A DNA stretch of 64,000 bases from the NCBI GenBank assembly GCA_027604705.1, contig JADHYV010000003.1, positions 682,001-746,000 on the forward strand. Reading direction: 5' to 3'. Of the stretch, positions 30,793 through 39,496 are shown piece by piece (position 1 is the stretch's first letter; every line of letters begins with the position of its first letter). The stretch is from Allomyces arbusculus. Lineage: Eukaryota; Blastocladiomycota; Blastocladiomycetes; Blastocladiales; Blastocladiaceae. The notes beneath the pieces are model-generated. The model had not been told where the DNA came from, searched no databases, and was given only the letters and a program-made list of their open reading frames with translations. Both the position numbers and the translations under genes were made by a program.

Positions 30793-33700
30793 ATGGTAAA
30801 AATTGTCATGGATGCCCGAGCGAGATCGGTGAGCCTGGTTGCCGACTTGCAAGTCGACTTCGAGGCCCTTGAGCGCGCCACGACCATTGAAGCCGTCAAG
30901 GCCGCCATTCCAAGCACGATCGCACTGATGCCCAACCTTGCCGAGGCGTTTGCAGCCCACGTTGCTGCGTTCCAGGACGTGCACCCTGATCTTTGCGTCG
31001 ACAAGGTCCCCATCGTCGTCATTTACGGCGAGCAAAAAGTGGGCAAATCGTCGCTCCTGAACGCGGTCTTTGATGCGGGCTTTGCCGCTGCCGACGATAT
31101 CGACCGCACCACGTGCGGCATCGACATGGCACTGTGCACTGTGCACGACGGCACGAAAAAGCATGCGGTGCTTGTCCTTGACGTGGAAGGGTATGGCAGC
31201 CCAGATCGTCACGACCAAATCATCGGCGCGATCCCATCAATGTTGCCCGACGAGGCCCATGATGCCGCGCAAGCCGCACTGTCGCTCTACGCGTCGCGGC
31301 TCACTGCCTTTGCCCTGGCTGTGGCCAACGCCGCCATGGCCGTGACCACCTCGTTTGGCGTTGATGCGTGCAAAGTGTTGGGCGGCAACGCTGGTCTCAT
31401 GTCAATTGCCAACGACAATATTCGCGTCGACTGCTTTTGCATTCTCAACAAGTGCAGCCCGGGCGTGATGAAGCGGCAAGCGCGCACCAAGAACCTTATG
31501 CAGTCGCAGTTTGAAAAGTTTTTGCCGGGAAACATGCTCGTGCACACGCACCTCGTCCCGTTTATCGCAGACGAGTCGGGTCGGGCGACTGATGCTCATG
31601 TCGCTGAGCTGCGCAAGGCCATATTTGAGTGCTTGGGTCTGCACCACGGCAATATCGCAAGCCGGTTCCGTGCGCGCATGCGCTCCATCAACCACGGCTT
31701 TGTAATGCAGTTGGTCGATCTGGCCGCGCAAATCAACGATCCGGGCAGTCTTGAGCGCGCCCAGTCGGTTCTCTTTCCGGGCGCCATGGAGGAGGTGCTG
31801 CGCAACAAGTACCAGGACCAGTTTAATGCCATTTGGGCTCACGTGCGGGAGGACGCGCCGCCCGTTCCGCGCCATGTCGTGGATAAGTCGATGAACGAGG
31901 CCATAGCCGCTTTCTCGGGCGGCAACCATGTCATGAAGCTGTTTTACAAGAATCTTGTCGACAAGGACGCTGGTATCGTCAAGCTGCTTGTCGCTCCGTG
32001 CGAAATTGTTTGCGCGCAATGCAACCGGGGCACTTGCATCTGGCAGGCGGCGCATGGCCGCATCGGCGACAGCAATGACGGCGAGTTGCAGCAGGGGTGC
32101 GTTGTTCATGATTGCGGAAAATGCTGCCACGAGCAGTGTCGTGCATGCTCTGAGACTTGCGCTGGGGTTCGTGGCGAGGACGGAAGCGACCATCGATGCA
32201 TGGCTCATGTCGAGGAGCAGCGCAGCTTGTGCCGTGGCGCTTGCACGCACGGCTGCGGACACCAGTGTGTGCTCAAGGACGCGCACGAAATCTTGGACGC
32301 CATTGCCGATCATGATTGCCGCCGCTGTTGCCTGTCGCTGTGCCGCGCGTGTGATGCGAAGTGCGCTTTCGAGCGTGGCCAGCATGGTAATGAAGACCAC
32401 CGGTGTGAGATCCACCTCGAAAGTATCCGCGGCATATGCAAAATCAAGTGCGTCAACTGTGACCGTCCGTGTGCGCTCCAGGTTGCGCACGCTGCACTTG
32501 ATGGCTTGGCCGAACATGCTTGTGGCCAGTGCTGCCTGTCGCCGTGCCTTGCCTGCCAACGGCCGTGCACGGGCGTGCGTGGGGACCACGACGACGCCCA
32601 GCACCGGTGCACTCGCCATGTTGAAGATCAACGCCGCGAGTGCCGCGATCTGTGCACACGCTGTGGTATGCCATGCACGCTCAAGGACGCGCACGCCGTA
32701 TTGGAGGGCCTCGACGACCACGATTGCCGCCGTTGCTGCTCGTCTCAGTGCCGCGCTTGCCCGGCGCCATGCGCAAGTGTGCGTGGGAGGCACATTGACA
32801 AAGACCACCGTTGCTTGCGCCACGCTCATGGAATGCGCAGCGAGTGTCGCAAAATGTGCTCATCGTGCGGTCTGGCTCGTTGCTTCCTCGAAGACGCACA
32901 TGCGATCCTGGACGGGGTGGAGGACCACGACTGTGGCCGATGCTGCGTGATGCTATGTCAAGCTTGTTCCGAACCATGTGTGGGTGTTCGTGGCAGGCAC
33001 AGCAACTCGGGCCATTGGTGCGCTGAGCACAAGATCCGCGGCATGTGTGATGGGATCTGCGAGCATTGTGGCAGCGCGCCTTGCACCTTGAAGGTCGCGC
33101 ATGCACAGTGTGACAATGTGCAAGACCACGACTGCCGACAATGCTGTCTGTCAGCGACATGTCGCGCTTGTTATTTGCCCTGTGCGCGGGGGCGTGCTCA
33201 ACATGGCGAAGACCATCGATGTGAGCAGCACAAGGTTCGCGGCTCGTGTGACGGGACATGCCAGCGTTGCAACAGTCCTTGCGCTCTCAAGGACGCGCAC
33301 GGCGTACTCGAAGGTGTGACTGATCATGACTGCCGTCAATGCTGTCCATCATTGTGTCGCGCATGTCGGTCGCGCTGCGCGTATGGACGCTCTCCGCATG
33401 GAGGCAACCATCGATGCGAACAGCACAAGGTGCGTGGTGCGTGTCGCGCGACCTGCTCCAAGTGCGATGACCGGCAATGTTCTCTTGACGATGCACATGG
33501 TGCTTTTGATCAAATCGTCGGTCATGACTGTGGACGTGACTGTGTCCCCAAGACCCTCCATCTGGGAATCACTTGCGACCATTGTGGAACGCGCCCTATT
33601 TCTGGCACAAGGTACAAGTGCATGGTCTGCGATGACTTCGATCTCTGCCAAGAATGCTTTGACCGCACGTTCAAGATACCCGGTGCAGTGACGGAGCACC

Positions 33701-34026
33701 ACCCGGCGCACATTTTCCTCGTGCTTGACGCCCTGACCACTCGCGATTTCCGAAAGGAAGTGCGAGCGATGGTTCAGGATGAGATTGAGTTGTCGCGCAA
33801 GTTGCCCCCAAGTTCCTATTGGAGATGCAACCAATGCAGCACAAAGATTGTAGGCACCCGATTCCGGTGCACAGACTGCCCGCGCAGCTTTGACAGGTGT
33901 CAGGAATGCCACGACCGCTCGGTCAGAAAAGGCAAGGGGCACGAGTTGATCAATCACGATCCAACGCACACATTTGTGGCCCTTGCTAATTTCCAAGTTC
34001 ATGACCAATTTTTCTGTGAAGAATAG
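30793..34026 (+). CDS. GBP-like large GTPase fused to eight Cys/His-rich units and two ZZ zinc fingers
   Basis: A single exon of 1077 residues from ATG 30793. Residues ~60-300 form a GTPase domain with P-loop GEQKVGKSS (from residue 79) and G3 LDVEGYGS (Asp ~130). The latter is like the LDTEGxGD of guanylate-binding proteins and atlastins. FCILNKCSPG sits where the base-recognition motif is expected but lacks NKxD. A helical stretch (300-395) follows. Residues ~403-920 carry eight units, each with an HDCxxCC-type core (HAC in unit 3, final Cys pair altered in unit 8). The cores start at 32107, 32311, 32515, 32719, 32926, 33127, 33325 and 33523, so the period is 66-69 residues. Each unit adds further CxxC pairs, an HRCxxH and a DAH. 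Two ZZ fingers (~922-962 and ~1010-1045, CxxC ... CxxC) close the protein. GBPs act in membrane-linked defence in animals; here function is unknown, and sensing or scaffolding is inference. Confidence 0.8.
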   Translation: MVKIVMDARARSVSLVADLQVDFEALERATTIEAVKAAIPSTIALMPNLAEAFAAHVAAFQDVHPDLCVDKVPIVVIYGEQKVGKSSLLNAVFDAGFAAADDIDRTTCGIDMALCTVHDGTKKHAVLVLDVEGYGSPDRHDQIIGAIPSMLPDEAHDAAQAALSLYASRLTAFALAVANAAMAVTTSFGVDACKVLGGNAGLMSIANDNIRVDCFCILNKCSPGVMKRQARTKNLMQSQFEKFLPGNMLVHTHLVPFIADESGRATDAHVAELRKAIFECLGLHHGNIASRFRARMRSINHGFVMQLVDLAAQINDPGSLERAQSVLFPGAMEEVLRNKYQDQFNAIWAHVREDAPPVPRHVVDKSMNEAIAAFSGGNHVMKLFYKNLVDKDAGIVKLLVAPCEIVCAQCNRGTCIWQAAHGRIGDSNDGELQQGCVVHDCGKCCHEQCRACSETCAGVRGEDGSDHRCMAHVEEQRSLCRGACTHGCGHQCVLKDAHEILDAIADHDCRRCCLSLCRACDAKCAFERGQHGNEDHRCEIHLESIRGICKIKCVNCDRPCALQVAHAALDGLAEHACGQCCLSPCLACQRPCTGVRGDHDDAQHRCTRHVEDQRRECRDLCTRCGMPCTLKDAHAVLEGLDDHDCRRCCSSQCRACPAPCASVRGRHIDKDHRCLRHAHGMRSECRKMCSSCGLARCFLEDAHAILDGVEDHDCGRCCVMLCQACSEPCVGVRGRHSNSGHWCAEHKIRGMCDGICEHCGSAPCTLKVAHAQCDNVQDHDCRQCCLSATCRACYLPCARGRAQHGEDHRCEQHKVRGSCDGTCQRCNSPCALKDAHGVLEGVTDHDCRQCCPSLCRACRSRCAYGRSPHGGNHRCEQHKVRGACRATCSKCDDRQCSLDDAHGAFDQIVGHDCGRDCVPKTLHLGITCDHCGTRPISGTRYKCMVCDDFDLCQECFDRTFKIPGAVTEHHPAHIFLVLDALTTRDFRKEVRAMVQDEIELSRKLPPSSYWRCNQCSTKIVGTRFRCTDCPRSFDRCQECHDRSVRKGKGHELINHDPTHTFVALANFQVHDQFFCEE

Positions 34027-34070
34027 CGGACAGGAGAAAGTTGTGGCCCTCGCCAATTTCCAAATTTACA
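33976..34070 (+). repeat. Short direct repeat across the stop codon
   Basis: About 29 bp around 33976-34004, inside the last codons of the GTPase gene (gtggcccttgctaatttcca), recur at 34042-34070 in the 3' flank with a few mismatches. The second copy lies after the stop. It looks like a local tandem duplication of the gene's end. Confidence 0.7.
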
Positions 34071-34681
34071 GGAGGCGGAGCGAAATGTAAAAAAGATTGC
34101 TTTGGACCAAGTTTAGCTGCAAATGTATGCTCATCAGTTCTGGGAACGAAACATGAATCCAATTATGATTCTCTGGGCGTACAAGTCGAACGCGCTGGCA
34201 AACCCGCGTTTTGTTAAACCTCAGTGACCAAAGCTATTGCTGCAATCAGAAGATTTGTGGTTGCTGCGTGTCCATACAGTCCCTGGTGAAGCGCTTTCAT
34301 CCTGCCAACCGCAAAATCCCGTATGTTTATCAAACTCTGCCAATTTGATACTTTTTTTTTCCGGCATGCAGAACCAAGAAGTTCAGGCAGAGCGGTCTGG
34401 CAACGTGGATCAACGAGACAAGAGCGCCGACAGCATTACATTCCAAAATCCAAAATCCAACCAAACCAATAGCAATAAAACAGGGCACTAAATACAACGA
34501 GAGCGTGGTACTCGAACACGGGGTAATTGGTGTGACTCGTGCAAGCGCACGCAAGCAAAAGAAACGCAAATCAACAGCAGACGACTCTAACGCTACACAC
34601 AAGAAACAAAAACAAGTGCGTGCCGTGCCGCTCAGGCGGCCCACGGCGACGACACGGGCGCAGATCCTGGCACCGGCATGC
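34027..34681. other. Intergenic between two convergent genes
   Basis: AT-rich compared with both neighbours, with an A/C-rich stretch near 34440-34620. Apart from the short direct repeat just past 34026, no gene, tRNA or repeat was found. It must hold the 3' ends of the GTPase gene and of the APSES gene. Confidence 0.5.
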
Positions 34682-37433
34682 TCACGAGCGCAGTGGGGCT
34701 TTGTCTGGGACTACCGCGCTTGGGTGGTACCGCGTCGTCGCGTCGTGCGGGTAGGAGGAACTACTTGACGACGTGGCGCCGGTCGGGTACGCGAACGGCG
34801 CAGATGCGGGCAAGGGCGCGGGTGGGTAAGTGTCGTTCGTTTGCTGCGGCTGCGAAGGTTGCGGCTGCTGTTGCTGCGGCTGCGGTAGCGGCAGCGCGTT
34901 ATGCCCGTGGTACTGCTGCCCCTGCGACTGCGCCGGCGCTTGGTACGAATACTGCCCCTGCGTCCCCGCCGGCGCCGCATATGAACCCATCGCATACTGC
35001 TGCTGCTGCTGCTGCTGCTGCTGCCGGCGCATCATCTGCTCCTGCTCCTGCTGGTGCTGCCGGTGCGCGATATCCGCGAGCGCCGCCAATGGGTCGCGCC
35101 TCGCCGGTCCACGTGGAATTCCGAGCGGCCCCAGCGCCACCGACGCCGCCGATGCCGCTGCACCGGCGTGCGGGGACGGCGCGGGCGTGTGTACTTGAAG
35201 TGCGCCGGACCGTTGCCGCTTGAGCACGGGCGTGGCGGTCGCGTCGGGGGACGGGTCGGTGGGGGTGGTGGTGGTGGTGGGAGGTGGGGGGTCGTCGCGC
35301 GCGCGCTTGGTCCCGGACGTATTGGACGAGGGATCGAAGATGGTGCTCGTGCGGCGCGAGACGACGGAGGCGGGGCGCGGCGAGTCTTTGGTGTCGAGGT
35401 ACTGGATTGACTCGGAGAGCATGTGGAGCGGGCTGTCGAAGGAGGGGGACGCCGCGGTGCCCGTGGTCGCGGTGGTGGAAATGGCCGAGTAGGATTCGGC
35501 GCGGCGCATGGACGGGACCGCGGCGGGAGCGGTCGCCGAGGAGGAGGAAGTCGACGAGGAGGTCGGGTGCGCGAGGTATGGCGACGGGACGGGGGTCGCG
35601 AGCGCGCCGGGGCCGGGGTACGCTGCGGGTGGGTGCGCTGCGGCGTGCATGTACGTGGTCGGCGTGGTCGTGGTGTAGCCGGGTGTCGGGGCGGTCGGTG
35701 GCGCGGCGTATGCTGCAGGAGCGGGGAGGGTGAACGGGCGGTGGCCCGACGGCGCCTGGTGTTGCTGCTGTTGCTGCTGCAGTTGCGGTTGCGGTTGCGG
35801 CGGCAGCGCTTGTTGTGGATGTTGCGGCGCCCCGTGCATCGGCATCGTGTGGTACCCCGCCGGCGCGTGCGCATTCACTTGCAGCCCCTGCTGCACCGGC
35901 GGCAGCAGCGGCGGTACCATCCCCGACCCACCCGTCGTCGTCGCTGCCGACGCTGCCGCAGCAGCTGCGGCTGCAGCCGCGGCCGCAGCGAGCGCGTCGG
36001 CCATGGACGCGTAAGTCGACGCGACGTGTGGTCCAATCACATACGCGTGCGGGTCCGGCTCGAGCAGCGGGAAGACCAGTCCGGCAATGTCGTAGTGTTT
36101 TGCCAAATCAATCGCGCGGTCGAGCGGGATCCAGACGCCCTTGAGCCGCATCGGCCCGGCCTTGATCACTTCCCGGTCGCGCTCGTTCTTGAGGACCGAG
36201 TCGCGCTTGCCGCGGGTCATGTCGGTCACGTTCAGGAGCTTGGTGCTGGGTGTGCGGACATTGAGAGGGAGGGGGTGCGCCTCCGGTCAGTCGTCTGCAC
36301 TCAGTCGAATTTTCAAAGTCGCAGACATACCCGTTGATATAATTCGTATCGGCCCGGCGACAAATCGAGAACCGGTCCGTGTCGAGTTGGAACACGGACG
36401 TACCCTTGTCTTCCCAGTAAAACGACGTCAAGTGCGCGGCCGCTAGGACGGGGCCCGCTGCACCTGATGTGCCCGGCATGAGCCCAGCGGGGATCCCGTG
36501 CATTCCGCGCGTGGGCGCATACCCAGGCGGCGGCGGCGGGGGTGCATGATGTTGCTGCACGCGCTGCTGCGGGTGCTGCTGCTGCACGTATGCTTGCGGG
36601 GGCGCGCCGGGGTACGCCGCGGCGTACGCGTGCATCGGTACCGTGTGTGCGGGACCCGTCGCTTGCTGCGCGTTCGAGCCAAACGCGGCCGGGTGCGGGT
36701 GCGGCAACGCGTGCAGCTGCGCGTGCGGATGAGCTGCGTGCCCTTGGTACGCCGGGATCGCGTACTGCGGCTGCGCGGGCGGCAGCGGCGCGTAGACCGG
36801 CGCCGGCAGGGTAGCAACGGACGCAGGGGCCGTGACACTTGCGCGGTACGTGTCGGTTGCCATAGTGGCGGGCGTATACGCGGTAAACGGACCCATGCTC
36901 GACGAGGACGTGACAAACGTGCCGGAGGTGGCCGAATTTGCGTGCGCGGGCAGAGGTGGCGCCAGCGGTGGTGGCGCCGCGTGGGCGGACATGGCCGTTG
37001 GCGCCGACGACGACGACATGGCTGCGGCCGCATGGTATGTCGGCGGCGCGTACGAGACGGCCGGCGCAGCGGGAATTGGCGGCAGGCGCGGCGCAAGCGG
37101 GTCACCCATGGCCGGACCCGTCGTGATCGTTGTCGTCGCGCTGGTCGTGGAAGTTCCGGACGGGAGTGGCGCGGAGGTCAGCGACGCTGACCCTGCGAGG
37201 GCCAGCATCGACGCGGCTGCCACGGCCATGTCGTGCACGGACGACGCGAGCGTGGTCGTTACGGGTGCGGGCGGCGGAGCGGGCGGGCAGATCGTGCTCG
37301 ACGGCATCGTCGTGGCCGAGATCGGCGCTGCGGTTGTTGAAAGATCAGCATGGTCTCTTGGCGCTCGCGTCGGATCGGCTGCCGTTCCCGCCAGCGGCGG
37401 CAGGGTCGGCGCGCTCGTCGTCGTTGACTGCAT
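34682..37433 (-). CDS. APSES-domain transcription factor (StuA/Sok2-like)
   Basis: An 888-residue protein in two exons, 37433-36331 and 36245-34682; the 85-bp intron has donor gtatgt. APSES factors are fungal bHLH-like DNA-binding regulators of development, cell-cycle entry and morphology. The domain lies at about residues 338-425 and is split by the intron: FQLDTDRFSICRRADTNYING, then TKLLNVTDMTRGKRD, SVLKNERDREVIKAGPMRLK and GVWIPLDRAIDLAKHYDIAG. This matches the StuA/Phd1 class (INGTKLLNV, GVWIP) better than the ankyrin-bearing Swi4/Mbp1 class, and no ankyrin repeats follow. The flanks are Ala/Pro/Gln/Ser-rich low complexity, including a 9-Gln run (34997-35023) and Ala runs. KRARDDPPP and LKRQRSG are candidate nuclear signals. 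The start is the first in-frame ATG. Confidence 0.92.
34997..35023. repeat. (CTG)9 microsatellite coding poly-Gln
   Basis: Nine perfect CTG units on the plus strand are CAG codons in the APSES gene and give nine Gln in a row. Confidence 0.95.
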
Positions 37434-37791
37434 CGGGTTGGCTGTCGTCGTCGTGGCCGTGGCACGCACAGGTGGTGGAGAAGAGAGACGGTCGCGCAGA
37501 TTTGCGTGCGTCGAAGACGGGCATTCGGCTGCAGGGTGAGCGGCACACAGCTGCAGCAGCAGCAGCAGCAGTCAACGGCGCCCCCCGAGTGCATGCATAA
37601 CCCCCGTTTCACGTTCTTTCTTTGCCTCGGAGGCCACCACCATCATCATCGCAATCCTTCCATCGATCCAGCGCCAACAGCAAATGAAATCTGAGCGCCA
37701 GCCATCAACGACAACGACCTCGCCAACGATGCTAAAATCAAACTGGTATTGTCATATCAACGTATGTACAGACTCGACGGCGCGCAAGCCA
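37434..37791. other. Short intergenic region, APSES promoter side
   Basis: Includes a CAG-rich patch (37550-37572) in the APSES 5' flank and AT-richer sequence towards 37700-37790, where the next minus-strand gene ends. No gene is supported. Confidence 0.5.
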
Positions 37792-38937
37792 TCACCCATC
37801 TACATCCATGGCATCCGGGTCAGCGTCGGCCCATGACGCGCTCGCGTGCGGCGGCGACCGTTCGGGCGACGGCGGCAGCTCGACAATCTTGGGACTGCGC
37901 GACGCGTTCCACGCCGCCGACGAACTCAACCCGGACGCGGTCCATGCTGGGACCCGCGGTGCCTCGTCCACCTCGTCATCGTCTGCCTCGACAATCACCG
38001 GTCGCGCGGTCGACACGACTAAATCGTCTGTCAGCATTCCGTCCCAATCATCCGGCAACTCTTCAATCTGGCCCGTCGACGCGTCCTCTTCCTTGTCATC
38101 CTCTTCGTCGCTCGCACCCGCCAGCGCCAACAACCGCTGCTTCCCGCCCGCCGACGCCGCCGCCTCCCTCAGCGCGGCGCGAATCGCGTCCGGCGAGACA
38201 ACCACCTTCACCAACCGTGCCGGTGCGCGCGCGCGCCATGCGGCCACGAGCGTTGCGTCATCGAGCGCCAGGAAGCGGTGAATCGCGTCGGTCCAACTGT
38301 CCGGCACGGGCGACCGGCCGCGGCGGTACAGCGTGACCGCGCCGCCTTCTGGCACAGGGGACATCGGACTGCGCGACCGGGACGGGGACGCGCCGGTGCG
38401 CCGTGCTTTCGCGCGCGGTGGGCGTGGTGACGGCACGCGCGCGTCCCATTTCCGCTCGGCCGGCGCGGTGGGGGTGTCGATGTCCATGTTACTGCCCTCG
38501 TCGTCGAGAAGGCGGGCGGAGAGCTTGCGTTTCGGGTGTCGCAAGAGGACAGCCGCCGGGTCGGCGAAAATCGAGTCGTGGTCGCGCGCGCCGGCGCGGC
38601 GGGAAGTCGAGGGTGGAGCGGTGCCGCCGGAGAGGCGGAGGCGAGCGAGGTGCGCGGCAACGGCTTCCTCGGACGCGAATTTCTTGGTGGGGAGGCCCAT
38701 GGCGAGCGAGGACGGGTCGTTGTCGGTTTCGACGACGGAGCGCGCGCGCTTGTGCGAGGTCGCGGTGGTGGTCGGTGATGGCGCGGCGGTCGCGGGTGGG
38801 GTCCACATGGTCGCGGCAGGTGGTGGCGGCATCATGGCGGTCGTGGGCCACGGCGTCGTCGGCTGGCCCGCGGCGGTAGTGGCGTGTGGCGGGAACGCGG
38901 TCGGGTTCAGCGGGTTCATGGCGGCGATGGCGAGCAT
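37792..38937 (-). CDS. Unrecognised low-complexity acidic/basic protein
   Basis: A single-exon frame of 381 residues from ATG 38937; the frame is open farther upstream but without a better ATG. I do not recognise a family. The N-terminal 70 residues are Pro/Ala/Thr-rich. A more conserved-looking segment follows: HKRARSVVETDNDPSSLAMG, then LPTKKFASEEAVAAHLARL. The middle has basic Ser/Pro/Arg stretches (PPRAKARRTGASPSRSRSP) suggesting a nuclear protein. SWTDAIHRFLALDDATLVAAW may be a helical pair. The C-terminal third is Asp/Glu-rich (EEDDKEEDAS, EADDDEVDEA) and ends ADPDAMDVDG. It is divergent from THOC2 with about 560 bp between start codons. Codon use and GC content match the neighbours. 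It is probably a real gene, function unknown. Confidence 0.55.
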   Translation of the reverse strand: MLAIAAMNPLNPTAFPPHATTAAGQPTTPWPTTAMMPPPPAATMWTPPATAAPSPTTTATSHKRARSVVETDNDPSSLAMGLPTKKFASEEAVAAHLARLRLSGGTAPPSTSRRAGARDHDSIFADPAAVLLRHPKRKLSARLLDDEGSNMDIDTPTAPAERKWDARVPSPRPPRAKARRTGASPSRSRSPMSPVPEGGAVTLYRRGRSPVPDSWTDAIHRFLALDDATLVAAWRARAPARLVKVVVSPDAIRAALREAAASAGGKQRLLALAGASDEEDDKEEDASTGQIEELPDDWDGMLTDDLVVSTARPVIVEADDDEVDEAPRVPAWTASGLSSSAAWNASRSPKIVELPPSPERSPPHASASWADADPDAMDVDG

Positions 38938-39496
38938 GATCGCGAGGGGCGGCCGGGCGCGGGCGCACCGGGGTTTTGGATGTGGGGGGCGAGGCAGGCG
39001 ACACGGGCAAAGACTCGCGCTGGTGTCCGGCGCGGCGCGGCACGGCGGCGGGCGCGCCGGCATTTGAGGCCCAACCGCGCGCAGCCTCGGCGGCGGCAGC
39101 GGCGATGGCATGGTGCGGAGGAGGCCACGGGCACCGGCGCGACGGAAGCGCAGCGAACCCGGTCGGCCGCTGTCGTTCGGCCGCGTTCTGCGAGATGCGA
39201 AATGCAGCACGTGCGCGGTGGATCCGAGGGGCGGCACATGATGCGCGACACGCCTGGCAGGCCGTCGCGCTCGGCAGTCGCTCTCGCGCCAGCGGCACGA
39301 CGACAGCGCCGACGATCACGGCGATCAACGGCGCGACGGCGACCACCACGGCAGCGTAACCCGCCGCACTCGACCAAGACAGCGCGCCGCTGCCGCGTCT
39401 ACCGCACAAGGTCCCCGGCGCACCGTGCTGCACCCCCGCACCGCCTCGCGGATCGCAGGCCCGACCAGCAAGCGACGCTCGCGCCGGCCAACCAAG
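38938..39496. other. Divergent promoter region between the acidic orphan and THOC2
   Basis: GC-rich and lacking a clear gene. Some frames stay open because of base composition. An upstream THOC2 exon here cannot be excluded, since the first THOC2 exon starts abruptly at its first ATG. Confidence 0.4.
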
